Source: a virus. From it: a stretch of DNA of 56,472 bases. The stretch is taken from the IMG/VR virus record IMGVR_UViG_3300032006_000007, positions 1 to 56,472 of that record; one strand, given 5' to 3'. The notes under the pieces are model-generated. The model did no database searches. It was not told the DNA's origin and saw only the letters and a program-made list of their open reading frames with translations. The position numbers and the translations under genes are program-made. Position 1 is the first letter of the stretch; each line of letters opens with the position of its first letter. Below, piece by piece: positions 31,965-41,936 of this stretch.

Positions 31965-33211
31965 TATGCAGTACCTCTCTCTTTCCATTCAGCATCTACT
32001 TTTGAAGCACCATTGTAAAACTTCACATCGTCAATAATACCTGTAATAGTTCTACCACCACCACTATCTACTCTGTTTGCTATTTTAATATATCGTAAAC
32101 TTTGTGTTGATGATGAAACACTATAAGAAAGTGTTGTAAATGCTTTAGTAGAATAAGAAGAATCAGAAAATATATCAATAGTAGCATTTGTAGATGATGT
32201 TCTAATAATTTGAACATAATAATCAGTTGATGTTGATGGTGTCCAATTAACAGTTGAAGAACCTGCACCTAATGGGAATGTTCCATCATTTGTTGTTGCA
32301 CTTCTCATCACGTTTGTGCCATCCATGTTCATATCAATACCAATAAAGTCTTGTGATGTTGTACTTCCAGCAGATTCATCTTTATCTGATAGACCTACCC
32401 AAATATCATTACCATTTGCTGAACCACCTGAAATAGCAGAAAAATTGATTTTAAATCTTAGAACCCATTTATCATTACTAACACTTGTTAAATCATATAC
32501 ACAAGTATCATTTGATCCATCTCTCATCATATTAAAGTCTAAATCATTGTCAGTTGTATTAACTCCTATCTTTGAAGAATCAGAATCAGTCCAACCATCT
32601 GTTCCTGAAAAATCATCTGAAAATGTTACAGTAGCACCTGCTGTTCTACGGTAAATCTTACGAGTATCTGTTTCTTCATAACGTGTACCTGCTTCTACGT
32701 TTGTTAGTGTAGTTTTTTCATCTTCCGTTCCATCTTCAGCATCACCAAAAACAGTAATGTAAGAACCTGTATCATAACTACCTGAACCATCATTTGTGAC
32801 AGTAATTTGTGTTATCTGTGCCGATGTGTTTTGCCATTTTCCAACCCATTCAGATCTACTTGGAGCATTACTTGCACCTGCTGTGTTAATATTATATTCT
32901 CCGAATATTAGTTTCCATTTATCGGCTTTATTTGTTATATCTAATTGTAAATATCTATCTTCTGTAGTATCACCATACACTTCAAGTTGTGCTTGAGATG
33001 TATCTGATGAATCAGCAGCACCATCATTACTTCTACGTCTATTATAATTATTACCTGAGTCAGAATTAAATCTTATATTCTCTTTAATATTTCCACCTGA
33101 AGCTATTGTATGAATTACAACTCTAAGTTTATGACAACCAGTAATTGTACCAGTATCTAATATATCACCAGCACTGCTTAAGGCAACATGAGAAAGTCTT
33201 GTCCAAGCCAT
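31964..33211 (-). CDS. Tail-fibre protein, paralogous domain plus jelly-roll
   Basis: 415 residues. Residues ~1-165 are the fibre paralogue domain (WTRLSHVALSSAGDILDTG…RFNSDSGNNYNRR…SYITVFGDAED); residues ~190-400 are a jelly-roll (TFSDDFSGTDGWTDSD…IIDDVKFYNGAS) similar to the third part of the giant fibre. TAATG coupling upstream and downstream. Confidence 0.65.
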   Translation of the reverse strand: MAWTRLSHVALSSAGDILDTGTITGCHKLRVVIHTIASGGNIKENIRFNSDSGNNYNRRRSNDGAADSSDTSQAQLEVYGDTTEDRYLQLDITNKADKWKLIFGEYNINTAGASNAPSRSEWVGKWQNTSAQITQITVTNDGSGSYDTGSYITVFGDAEDGTEDEKTTLTNVEAGTRYEETDTRKIYRRTAGATVTFSDDFSGTDGWTDSDSSKIGVNTTDNDLDFNMMRDGSNDTCVYDLTSVSNDKWVLRFKINFSAISGGSANGNDIWVGLSDKDESAGSTTSQDFIGIDMNMDGTNVMRSATTNDGTFPLGAGSSTVNWTPSTSTDYYVQIIRTSSTNATIDIFSDSSYSTKAFTTLSYSVSSSTQSLRYIKIANRVDSGGGRTITGIIDDVKFYNGASKVDAEWKERGTA

Positions 33212-34257
33212 TAGTTAGCTCCCCATACGGTAATTCTACTACCGACTCCGATGTTTCCACTACCACCATTTGCAGTTTGAACGCTTGTAATCTGTGATGA
33301 TGTATTAACCCATTTAGAAGTAAATTCTTTTCTTCGTGGTTCTTGATTATTTGAATTTGAATCTGTACAAGTACCAGTAATTAATTTCTCTTTATCTGAT
33401 TTATTTACAATGAAAAATTCTGCGTAATGATCAACAGAACCATTATGAGTTGCATATAATACACCTGAAATGCTTGTATTGGTATCAGATGCAGCACCAT
33501 TATTTGCTTTTCTAAATGAATAATTATTACCACTGTCAGCATTAAATCTAAGATAATTCATATCTAGAGCACCGTCAGCTATTTCATGCACTTGAATCCA
33601 TAGATATTTTTTAGATGTAAAAGTGCCTGTGTCCATAGCATCACCAGCAGTTGTTTGTGTAAAGTCAGCTAATCTTTCCCAATATGGTGTTCCACCATCT
33701 GCTTCGTCATTATCACAACCTAAAACAACTAGTTCACTTCCAGCTTCAAAATCACCTGTTGATGTATTTACTATTTCTATTCTTGTTACTTGATCAGAAG
33801 TATTTGCCCATTTAAATATTTGTTCTCTACTACTAGGTGCATTTCCAGCACCATCAGCGTTACTACCAGTAACATGACCTATACATAATTTTTCTTTTGA
33901 TGCAGTATTTACAAATGTAAAACAACCAAAGTTTTCATTAACTACACCACTATGTAATGCTATATTAGCTTGACTTGTTGCTGTGGCATCAGTTCCACCA
34001 TTTAAAGAATAACGTTCTGAATAATTACTACCACTATCTCCGTTGAATCTTATCCTAATATTTTGATCGCCTGATGAAGGTCTTAAAATATGAAATTGAA
34101 ACATAATATTATCTTTTGCAGTAAATGTACTTGTATCTAATGTATCACCTGTTGAACCTAATGTAACTCTATCTAATTCTTTCCAACTTGTTTTAGCTGG
34201 TGGTACTGTTAATGTAGAACTACCTTGGATTCTACCACCGTCTAAATATTCTACCAT
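33211..34257 (-). CDS. Tail-fibre protein with two paralogous domains
   Basis: 348 residues, close in design to the 27239 protein: MVEYLDGGRIQGS tag, then two domains, each opening W(K/E)(E/R)L…TLGSTGDTLD and closing with VVLGCDNDEAD or RITVWGAN. Repeated duplication within one operon suggests recent expansion of a receptor-binding module. Confidence 0.65.
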   Translation of the reverse strand: MVEYLDGGRIQGSSTLTVPPAKTSWKELDRVTLGSTGDTLDTSTFTAKDNIMFQFHILRPSSGDQNIRIRFNGDSGSNYSERYSLNGGTDATATSQANIALHSGVVNENFGCFTFVNTASKEKLCIGHVTGSNADGAGNAPSSREQIFKWANTSDQVTRIEIVNTSTGDFEAGSELVVLGCDNDEADGGTPYWERLADFTQTTAGDAMDTGTFTSKKYLWIQVHEIADGALDMNYLRFNADSGNNYSFRKANNGAASDTNTSISGVLYATHNGSVDHYAEFFIVNKSDKEKLITGTCTDSNSNNQEPRRKEFTSKWVNTSSQITSVQTANGGSGNIGVGSRITVWGAN

Positions 34258-34258
34258 G

Positions 34259-35338
34259 TTATGCTATTTGTATTTCAACAAGAGCACCATTCTTGTGAAT
34301 AACTGTAAACACACCCTCATTATTTGTGTCTATTTTACGAATGTAAACATCTCTATTACCTGAACCACTTGCTAATGAACCAACTGTTGTACCAATAGTT
34401 TGTGATTCACCTGATTGACCTGCATAAGATGTAGTTGTTGAGTTATCAAATACTGAAAATACTCCTCCTCCAGTTGCTACTTCAGCCCAAGTTAATCCAC
34501 CTGTATTACCTGACTGTGCTTGTAGATAATATCCGTTTGTAGGTGTATTACTTACCTTTAGATTTGCTTCATCAACAATATTATCTGCTATTGTTGTTGC
34601 ATTACCTGATGAGGTTACTTCGCCTGTTAAGTTTGCATTAGTAGTTACTGTTGCTGCGTTACCTGTACAAGAAGCTGAACTACCTGTGGTATTTTGGTTT
34701 AATGTTGCTACTCTTGCTGCTGCTAGAGTACCACTACTTATGTTACTTGCGTTAGTTGTATCTGTTGTTGCACTTGCTGCAAAACCTGCTTCTGTTGGTG
34801 TTTGATTTATCCATTTTGAAGTTGAATTATCATATGCTAAAAGTTCATTATCTCCTACTGATGTGACTGTTACATCTCCAACATCTGCAATAGCATTAAC
34901 GACTCCACCACCATACCCATACCAGTAATTTCCCTTTCTGATTAGGATTGTTGGACTGGTGGATGAGAGTGTTTCATTCTGACCACTTACTGTTTTTATT
35001 TGTCCATCTGCACTAGGACTTCCAGTATGTGTTAAAGTGATTGTATCACCTGTATCTGCAAATAAGTATATTAAATCATACTGACTTGTGTTTGTAATTG
35101 CTAATTTATCAAGTACGTCTGATGTTCCAGACTCTGCTGCTGCAACTGTAATAGTATCTGTAACTGTTAACACACCACTAGATATAGTACGTGTGGCATT
35201 TGCTGGAGAAAATCCCAACATACCTTGTGCATCTGGATCAGCATTCCATTCATTTGAACCAACGGGGGAACTCCCATCATCAGGGTATGTGTTAGTGTCT
35301 ACCTGTGTTGCGTGTTTGTAAAGTGCTTTTCTAGCCAA
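34259..35338 (-). CDS. Phage-type tail fibre with LAAARV/NATTIA repeats, TTG start
   Basis: 359 residues. N-terminal ~150 residues beta-rich; then NISSGTLAAARVATLN, SSASCTGNAATVT and LTGEVTSSGNATTIADN, words shared by many marine phage tail fibres; C-terminal head domain (VYIRKIDTNNEGVFTVIHKNG). TTG 35338 overlaps the upstream gene's TAG by 8 nt. Confidence 0.7.
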   Translation of the reverse strand: MARKALYKHATQVDTNTYPDDGSSPVGSNEWNADPDAQGMLGFSPANATRTISSGVLTVTDTITVAAAESGTSDVLDKLAITNTSQYDLIYLFADTGDTITLTHTGSPSADGQIKTVSGQNETLSSTSPTILIRKGNYWYGYGGGVVNAIADVGDVTVTSVGDNELLAYDNSTSKWINQTPTEAGFAASATTDTTNASNISSGTLAAARVATLNQNTTGSSASCTGNAATVTTNANLTGEVTSSGNATTIADNIVDEANLKVSNTPTNGYYLQAQSGNTGGLTWAEVATGGGVFSVFDNSTTTSYAGQSGESQTIGTTVGSLASGSGNRDVYIRKIDTNNEGVFTVIHKNGALVEIQIA

Positions 35339-35453
35339 GTTTTACCACCACATTTTCATGAGTTCTTACTTTGTCGTTTAATCCTTCTTGTGGAGTATGA
35401 TTAAGTCTTTCTAATAGTTTAAAGACTCCACCCATTGTGAGTTTATTAGCCAT
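35331..35453 (-). CDS. Small tail-operon protein (40 aa)
   Basis: 40 residues, MANKLTMGGVFKLLERLNHTPQ…, probably a helical hairpin. It lies between two tail genes, starts 4 nt after the upstream stop and overlaps the fibre gene by 8 nt. No family recognised. Confidence 0.55.
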   Translation of the reverse strand: MANKLTMGGVFKLLERLNHTPQEGLNDKVRTHENVVVKLG

Positions 35454-35457
35454 TTGG

Positions 35458-36006
35458 CTATACTCCATTGAAGGTGTGATTTACGAAAATTTTCAGAGTG
35501 TCTGAAGTTGTCTTGTTAAATGATGTAATACTGAAATGAGATAATACTTTTGTACCTGATGCTGGACTTCCTCCACCTACGTGAATACATCCACCAATGA
35601 TTGCGTTTGCGTTAAAGTCTGATGTTGTCCAACTGGTTCTCCAAGTTACAATATCTGTACCTGCACCTGTGTTGTCAGAGTCACCGTCATTAGTTTTAGG
35701 ATAATTAGAATCTAATGCTTTTCTTGATGCTGTTACTGGTGTTGCTACCTGTGCATATGCATCTCCTTTTGCTGGAGTTGCTGAACCTGTTCTTAATTCC
35801 ATTCTACCATTAGAACCTCCAAAGTCACTTGTTGGTGATTCACCTGCTGCCTTTTGTGCATAGTATAAATCTCCATCATTTGTAACAATATTCTCTGCAT
35901 ATAACCATGATTTATTACCCTCAGAATCTTCCTTGACGATACATACGTTAAGGTCTGGATTTATCCAGTTTGTTCTTGGTGTTTTTGATTCGAATAGTCC
36001 AATCAT
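35458..36006 (-). CDS. Tail/virion protein
   Basis: 182 residues, beta-rich. LYYAQKAAGESPTSDF…MELRTGSATPAKGD resembles small phage structural proteins that share a fold with the 36890 product. Starts a transcript of its own: TTTAAATA at 36031-36038 lies 25-32 nt upstream. Confidence 0.55.
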   Translation of the reverse strand: MIGLFESKTPRTNWINPDLNVCIVKEDSEGNKSWLYAENIVTNDGDLYYAQKAAGESPTSDFGGSNGRMELRTGSATPAKGDAYAQVATPVTASRKALDSNYPKTNDGDSDNTGAGTDIVTWRTSWTTSDFNANAIIGGCIHVGGGSPASGTKVLSHFSITSFNKTTSDTLKIFVNHTFNGV

Positions 36007-36030
36007 ACTGTATCTACTAATTAGTTAGAG

Positions 36031-36038
36031 TATTTAAA
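36031..36038 (-). promoter_or_regulatory. TATA box of fibre operon (TTTAAATA type)
   Basis: CTTTAAATA on the minus strand before ATG 36006; the following fibre genes down to 24921 are coupled without further clear promoters. Confidence 0.55.
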
Positions 36039-36044
36039 GATTTT

Positions 36045-36893
36045 CTATGTCCTCATTATATATGCTATTTCATAGAATGCAGGTCTGTTTTCGTGAGCAC
36101 CACCACCACCTGTGTTTTGAATATTTGCTGTACCAGTTCCAACAGAAACACCAATGTCACCCATAGTAGCATTTGCTGCTCCTTGACTATGAGGTCTTGT
36201 TTGAGTACTACTACCACTAGAATTATAAGGAGCACCTGACCATTTAGAATTTGGATGACCGTGTCCAGAATCTGTGTGATTATGTGCTGGCATTTCAGCA
36301 GTTGTTAATGTATGAGTATCAGAACCACCAGTAGTTCCCGGATTAGTAGAGTTTGTTGCAACTCCTCTTATAAATTTAGCAATTAAATTTGGTGTACCAT
36401 TACTACCATCACATAAAACCCAACCAGTAGGAATGTTTGCAAGTGTTCCAGACCACATAATAATACCACCCTTTGGTACAAGATAATATTGACCTGCTAC
36501 AGCAGATGTAAATGTTTGATCTACACTTGTAACAGCAGAACCACTAGCAACACACGTTGCAATTTTTATAGAATCTGCTGGTGCGCTTCCAGTTGTATTT
36601 GCTACTAATGACCAAGATTCAGCTTCACTATTACTATCTCTTGCCAAAACAACATAAATATGATTTGTATTACTTGCAGTAACGGTTACTGCTTCTGTTG
36701 CTGTGTTGTTAACATATAATCCTTTTAATGATATTTTACCTGCTGCTACGTTTGCAGCTAATCCACTTCCAGCAGTTACTGTAAAACCACTTTTAATATG
36801 ATCTTGAACATGAGAATTCATCTCTTCAAAATCTGATGGTTCTATAACTTTTGCAGAAACTGAATCAGATCTTGGTATAAGTATTCTACTCAT
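36045..36893 (-). CDS. Tail-collar fibre protein
   Basis: 282 residues. N-terminal part helical/beta attachment; residues ~145-280 are a phage tail-collar domain: GGIIMWSGTLANIPTGWVLC, DGSNGTPNL, FIRG, HTLTTAEMPAHNH (metal-binding His cluster) and ENRPAFYEIAYIMR. Such short fibres attach to host surface sugars. ATGA overlap with the 36890 gene. Confidence 0.85.
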   Translation of the reverse strand: MSRILIPRSDSVSAKVIEPSDFEEMNSHVQDHIKSGFTVTAGSGLAANVAAGKISLKGLYVNNTATEAVTVTASNTNHIYVVLARDSNSEAESWSLVANTTGSAPADSIKIATCVASGSAVTSVDQTFTSAVAGQYYLVPKGGIIMWSGTLANIPTGWVLCDGSNGTPNLIAKFIRGVATNSTNPGTTGGSDTHTLTTAEMPAHNHTDSGHGHPNSKWSGAPYNSSGSSTQTRPHSQGAANATMGDIGVSVGTGTANIQNTGGGGAHENRPAFYEIAYIMRT

Positions 36894-37357
36894 AAGCTAA
36901 GTTGCCACTCCACGATTGCCCTTTTAGACGATGTTTTAACTAATGGAGATGAATCAACCTGCCTTGCCCACATTACCGGACTACCTTGATTATCTCTAAG
37001 ACCTAATTCATTCCATGTGAAGTTACCTTCTGAATAACCAAAATCAGCACTCAAGAATAATGTAGGTCTGACATATACTCTTTCACTACTAGCAATTGTT
37101 TTCCAGTATTTATTAGAAGATGCTTGTAAGTCTGTTTGACCTGCTGCTACTGCTGAAGTTGAATCCCCAACACCTATAGCATTTCCATAACCACCACCAG
37201 TGATATTTCCTAAGTATTTTAATATAGAATCTTTACCCACATTTACTACTAAATTCTTATTAATTGTATCTCTAACAAGTTTTTCAGAGCCATCAGCTTG
37301 TTTTTCCCAAACTTTTATATGAACATGACCGTTTAACGGTACTACTTCATTACTCAT
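36890..37357 (-). CDS. Tail structural protein
   Basis: 155 residues. Begins with a beta segment (GHVHIKVWEKQADGSEKLVRDT), a Gly-rich middle (GGGYGNAIGVGDSTSA) and ends with FTWNELGLRDNQG…AIVEWQLSL, a form seen in baseplate or fibre-connector proteins of phages. Between hub and collar genes; overlaps both by 1-4 nt. Confidence 0.55.
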   Translation of the reverse strand: MSNEVVPLNGHVHIKVWEKQADGSEKLVRDTINKNLVVNVGKDSILKYLGNITGGGYGNAIGVGDSTSAVAAGQTDLQASSNKYWKTIASSERVYVRPTLFLSADFGYSEGNFTWNELGLRDNQGSPVMWARQVDSSPLVKTSSKRAIVEWQLSL

Positions 37358-39372
37358 TATGCACCACTTCCGTATACATCTTGTGATGCAACACCTGCTC
37401 TTCTAGAACCATAACTGGAACTTCCCCATGTTGCTCTACTCTTATCATATATATTGATCTGCCGTGTGATATTTAAGGTTTCTGTGTAAACATGAATATC
37501 ATGAATAAATAATGATGTAGTATCAGCGAGAGGTAAAATCTCTTCAGGTGATTCGTATTCTCTTATTTCTTTGATAGTAGATAACGCACCTTCCACATTA
37601 TGTAGTTTCTGAACAATTTGTTTATCATACTCAAAGTAATCAAAGTAATATTCTCCTACATTCAAAACGGTTTCAAATTTAGGATATTTCCATTGAATAG
37701 ATTTGACTACGAATGTCTGAGCAGATAGACTCATATTAGCATTAGTAATAAATATAAGGTCATTCTCGTTTAAGTAATTATCTAGTTCACCTATTTCAAC
37801 CTTGATTTTCCTATTAACATCTTTATATCTATTAAGATATGATTGAACAAATCTTACACCATCATCTCTGTTTGTAATCCAAGGTAAGTTTAATCTCTTG
37901 GCATGAACCCCATATGTATCTTGACTTGACTGTCTAGTACCTCTGATAAATAATGGTTTCTCATAATCATAAGTTGCAACAATAGCACCACTAACTGCAC
38001 TAGTAAATGTTATATTTTTACCTACACTATCTAAGGAGTAATCGACTTCAGGTGTTAATTCAGTTCCATCATCTGTTACTCTTACAGATATAGCACCATG
38101 TGCTAATGTCATGGATGTTGCGTTACTAAGATTTTGTGTTTCCGATGTAGAATAAACAGTTCTTACACCTAAAACTGTAAGGTCATTTACTATTTCTGTA
38201 TCATCATACCCATTTTCTAATATTCTAGAATTAACTCCATGTTGTAAATGAACTAAAGTTACATTATGTTCTGCTGGTTCAAATACAAATAAACCTGTTG
38301 GTGTTGTATAGAAAACTTTATTTGTTAATGCACCAAGATTTCTTATTATATCAATAAGTTTTCCATCTGCTGTATATTTCACAATATTTATACCTGAATC
38401 TGCTCCTCTTCCAGTGTAAGTAAAAGTTGTGTTATTTGTTATCAAATTATTCACAATAAACTCAGGTGATTTATTATCAAATACAGTTCCTCTAATCTCA
38501 CTCTCTCCTAATATTTTTCCAAAACTTTGAGCAATAACTTCTGAGTGTGTTGTTTTATCTTCTATCTTTGTTACATACCCACCAAATTTCATTACGGTTC
38601 TAGGATTTCTTTTTGTGTATATTTTATTAGCTTCTGTATCTAATATTTGTGATTTGTATAATCTTATCCTAGAAATAATACCTGCAAAATAATCACTATC
38701 TACAGAGTCTGTTCCAATATCTAATGTGTTTGTATCTGTTAAATTCGTAGAACTGGAAACTGTTCCTTTAGAAACACCATCAACAAACAATGTTATTAAG
38801 TTACTAGAATTTCTTGTTACACGTATTAAATGATAATTACCATCATTGAACCCTGCTGAAGAACTTGTGACAATTGAAGAACCAACCCTAAATGAAACAT
38901 CACCTGCTGTTGTTGTATTAACTTCTAATTGCCAACCGTTGTTTGCAGCACTTCTTTTTGAAAGAATAGGCATACTTGTTGTTGTTGCTGTCCAATTTAC
39001 CCAAACAAGAATATCAAACTGACCAGAAAAATCCAAACTATTTGAATCAGGTACAACTATTTTACTATTAGTTCCATTGAACTGTGCTGCGAAATCATCC
39101 CAAGCACCATCTACATATGTGATATTTGTTGCTGTTCCATGATTATCATTATTACTTTCATCTTTTTCTGTTGCTTGTAAATTATATACAGCAGATAAGT
39201 TTTCTAAGTTAACATAATCTTGCATCCAAATAACTTCATTGTTAGATGCAACTGATACATTTCTCGCAACTTTAAACTGCATTTGATCAATAGCCCTATC
39301 ACCCTCTTTTTTTAAATCTGCTTCAAGTGGTGTAGCAACTACATTATTAACTATTAATTTTACTAGTGTCAA
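37357..39372 (-). CDS. Tail hub/baseplate protein with inserted LamG domain
   Basis: 671 residues. The start (VKLIVNNVVATPLEADLKKEGDRAIDQMQFKV) and the part after residue ~240 (MKFGGYVTKIEDKTTHSEVIAQSFGKIL…) match the split first barrel of phage gpD/gp27-like hubs. Between them, residues ~58-235 (YNLQATEKDESNNDNHGT…FNGTNSKIVVPDS…IDILVWVNW-type strands…) form a LamG domain. C-terminal part resembles the rest of the hub. It sits below the tape measure gene, as expected. Confidence 0.7.
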   Translation of the reverse strand: MTLVKLIVNNVVATPLEADLKKEGDRAIDQMQFKVARNVSVASNNEVIWMQDYVNLENLSAVYNLQATEKDESNNDNHGTATNITYVDGAWDDFAAQFNGTNSKIVVPDSNSLDFSGQFDILVWVNWTATTTSMPILSKRSAANNGWQLEVNTTTAGDVSFRVGSSIVTSSSAGFNDGNYHLIRVTRNSSNLITLFVDGVSKGTVSSSTNLTDTNTLDIGTDSVDSDYFAGIISRIRLYKSQILDTEANKIYTKRNPRTVMKFGGYVTKIEDKTTHSEVIAQSFGKILGESEIRGTVFDNKSPEFIVNNLITNNTTFTYTGRGADSGINIVKYTADGKLIDIIRNLGALTNKVFYTTPTGLFVFEPAEHNVTLVHLQHGVNSRILENGYDDTEIVNDLTVLGVRTVYSTSETQNLSNATSMTLAHGAISVRVTDDGTELTPEVDYSLDSVGKNITFTSAVSGAIVATYDYEKPLFIRGTRQSSQDTYGVHAKRLNLPWITNRDDGVRFVQSYLNRYKDVNRKIKVEIGELDNYLNENDLIFITNANMSLSAQTFVVKSIQWKYPKFETVLNVGEYYFDYFEYDKQIVQKLHNVEGALSTIKEIREYESPEEILPLADTTSLFIHDIHVYTETLNITRQINIYDKSRATWGSSSYGSRRAGVASQDVYGSGA

Positions 39373-39887
39373 TCAACCGTCACATCCTCACCAACAGTGA
39401 ATTCTATTGTCGCATTCCATGTTGCCGGATCTTGTGCTCCTTTACTAAATCCAAGTCTAGATATAATACCAAACCTTCTAAATAGATTTTTAGATCCAGC
39501 ATCATCATATATTCTAAACTCATATTTTTCATTTGTTGTAATACCTATTTTTTCATATTCTTCTTGTAGAAATACAACTGCACCTTCAGGTGTTTTTGGA
39601 TCCCATGTCGTATTATCAGAAGTTCTTGTGAATGAATCCAAATAAGAACCATTTGCTTGTATTACGGGTGAATATTGTTCATTTTTAATAATCCAAGTAA
39701 AAGTTATTCTCTCTGTATTACCTTCAGCTTTTGTAAGTATAGCACTATCTGAAGAAAATTCAGGCAACCCAAAAGTTTGAACTGGTATTTCTATACTCTG
39801 ATCATACTGATTAATGTTTCTCGCTTCAAATTTATATAGCTCATTACCAGAAGATGTTGGGTTATATTTAATTAAGAATATTTTCAC
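39369..39887 (-). CDS. Distal tail/hub-associated protein
   Basis: 172 residues, beta-rich with ERITFTWIIKNEQYSP and a final PATWNATIEFTVGED, resembling LysM-less hub-connector proteins of siphoviruses that lie between tape measure and hub. Call from position and composition. ATGA overlap with hub gene. Confidence 0.55.
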   Translation of the reverse strand: MKIFLIKYNPTSSGNELYKFEARNINQYDQSIEIPVQTFGLPEFSSDSAILTKAEGNTERITFTWIIKNEQYSPVIQANGSYLDSFTRTSDNTTWDPKTPEGAVVFLQEEYEKIGITTNEKYEFRIYDDAGSKNLFRRFGIISRLGFSKGAQDPATWNATIEFTVGEDVTVD

Positions 39888-41926
39888 TATACAACACCTC
39901 TCCTACTATTAGCTTCTAATATCCAACGCTGTATTAAAGGTTTTAACTTATCAAAGTCTGCTTCTCTTGTCACATTACCTACATTAATATTCAATATGTA
40001 GTTTGTACCACCTTTTCCCGGTGTAACAGTTTCTTGTCCTCTTTCACCAAATGTATATGTCTGACCACTTCTACCTATACCAAATATTGGTTCAGTAATT
40101 AATCCTCCATTAGCATAGCCTACTGAACCTGCTGGTTTACCATTAACAATATTTGTCAAATCACCCATCTGTGGTTTCGTACCACCATGCATATTATATA
40201 ATGTCATCGCTGCACTATATGCAGCAGCGTGTTTTCTTGCTTCTTTATCATTAACGCCTTTTACACCTCCAACTGTTGTATCTTTCTTCCATTTATCTAA
40301 TAATCTCTGACCTTCAACACCAACTTGACTTCCTCCTCTAACTAATGCTTGAAATAACCCTGCTGTTTCTTGTTCATTTTTACCTTCGAACCTACCAGCA
40401 AGTGAAGCTTCTTGTAATTTATTCCAAACTGTCTGTGTGTTTGTTGTGTCTGCTCTTTTTTCTAAATTTTCTATTACGGCTGTTGCTCTTACTTTATCAG
40501 GTGATGCTGGTTTTGAACTAGTGTTAATATCAAAGTTAGTACCTGTAGCAGTAGAGAATATACCAGTCTTCCACATATTAATTGCATCATTTGCTGTTCC
40601 AACTGTTTTTGAATGTATACCTTTACCTGCATTAAGATTAGATGTTTTAAATGCCTCCCACCTACTAGATAATCTTGCACCAGATTTTTCCATTTCATCT
40701 TTTATGAAGAATATAGAATTTTTAATATCTACACCTGCTAATACAGCTCTACCCATTATCTCTTGTAGTTCATCCCATTCAGATTCTATTAATTGACCGT
40801 CTATTAAAGCTCTTGCCATGAAAGTTTCTACTTCTTCCATATGACCTGCTGAAGCTTCTGCATTGGTTTCTACTTCTGCAAAATACTCTTCAACAGTTGC
40901 TGCTGGTGCACCCGGCATTGATGAAGCACCCGGTGTAGTACCCCACATTTGACCACCTTGTTTTTCTTTTCCACCTGTCCATACATCTGCTATCAATCCT
41001 TTCATGTGTGTCCATCCGTGTTTTGATATGGCTTTATCAAATTGATTACTTGGATCCATACCTGCTTCTTTTAATTGATCTAATTGCCAATGAGCCATCC
41101 CATCATAATCTCTTGCTCTATTAACTGTTTCATCAGATAAGAAGTTTCTAAAAAATTCATTATCAGCCATAGCAGAAACAATTGCAGCGTGTATAGTTTC
41201 TGCTGGTTTTAATAAGAACCCTAATGCTTGTTTACCGTATTGTTCTCCTAATCCCATAGCGTGTTTGGAATTCTTATAAAATGGTATAGCAATATTTTTC
41301 ATAAAGAATAACATAATAGGTCTTAAGAATGAACCAATAAAGTCACCAATAGGTCTAAAGATTAACATGATAGATGTGTTAAACAAACTCATCATTGTCT
41401 TTAATATAGGTGATGAATCAAATAATTTCTTTCCTAGCATACCAACAATACTTCCACCAACTGCAAACTTCATTGCATCTTTCATGGCATTACCAGTCTG
41501 TTCACCTTTATCTTTTCCTTTCATTTTTAGAGGTGATAATGTCTTTGCAAAACCTTTAAGCATTCCTTTGAATCCTTTTTTGGTTTCCTCTTTAGCATCT
41601 TTAGCATCTTTACCTCCAGTATTTTTTTCTCCACTTGAATCCTTTTTATTCTTCTTTTTTGTTTCTTTTTCTACTACACCTAAAGCATCTTTTACTTTTT
41701 TCATATCGTTTTGTAATTTCTTTAAATTACTATTCATTTCTGTTCTAGCAGCTACCTCCTTTCTTTTCCAAGGAGTCATGTTTCTTCTATCAAGACTGTA
41801 AAATTTCATATATTTATCTTGTAAATTTGCAATTTTATTAAGAGCATCTTTTGCATCTTTTTCAAATTTTGCTGATTTCTTTGTGTTGTCAGCTATATCT
41901 TTACCAGTATCTCTCTTTGATGCCAT
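39887..41926 (-). CDS. Tail tape measure protein
   Basis: 679 residues. Helical N-terminus with long Lys-rich low-complexity linker, hydrophobic segments at ~155-250 (SSPILKTMMSLFNTSIMLIFRPIGDFI), helical middle, and the phage tape-measure C-terminal signature YANGGLITEPIFGIGRSG…YTFGERGQETVTPG. At roughly 1.5 angstrom per residue the tail would be near 100 nm. It follows the frameshifted chaperone gene, the standard order. Confidence 0.88.
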   Translation of the reverse strand: MASKRDTGKDIADNTKKSAKFEKDAKDALNKIANLQDKYMKFYSLDRRNMTPWKRKEVAARTEMNSNLKKLQNDMKKVKDALGVVEKETKKKNKKDSSGEKNTGGKDAKDAKEETKKGFKGMLKGFAKTLSPLKMKGKDKGEQTGNAMKDAMKFAVGGSIVGMLGKKLFDSSPILKTMMSLFNTSIMLIFRPIGDFIGSFLRPIMLFFMKNIAIPFYKNSKHAMGLGEQYGKQALGFLLKPAETIHAAIVSAMADNEFFRNFLSDETVNRARDYDGMAHWQLDQLKEAGMDPSNQFDKAISKHGWTHMKGLIADVWTGGKEKQGGQMWGTTPGASSMPGAPAATVEEYFAEVETNAEASAGHMEEVETFMARALIDGQLIESEWDELQEIMGRAVLAGVDIKNSIFFIKDEMEKSGARLSSRWEAFKTSNLNAGKGIHSKTVGTANDAINMWKTGIFSTATGTNFDINTSSKPASPDKVRATAVIENLEKRADTTNTQTVWNKLQEASLAGRFEGKNEQETAGLFQALVRGGSQVGVEGQRLLDKWKKDTTVGGVKGVNDKEARKHAAAYSAAMTLYNMHGGTKPQMGDLTNIVNGKPAGSVGYANGGLITEPIFGIGRSGQTYTFGERGQETVTPGKGGTNYILNINVGNVTREADFDKLKPLIQRWILEANSRRGVV

Positions 41927-41936
41927 ATATATTTGA

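Noticed and set aside
39397-41801. Long plus-strand ORFs opposite tail genes (for example 40437-40796 and 41367-41801)
   Set aside because: They are antisense shadows of the tape measure and tail genes, with Ser/Phe/Leu-rich translations and no promoter or ribosome site.
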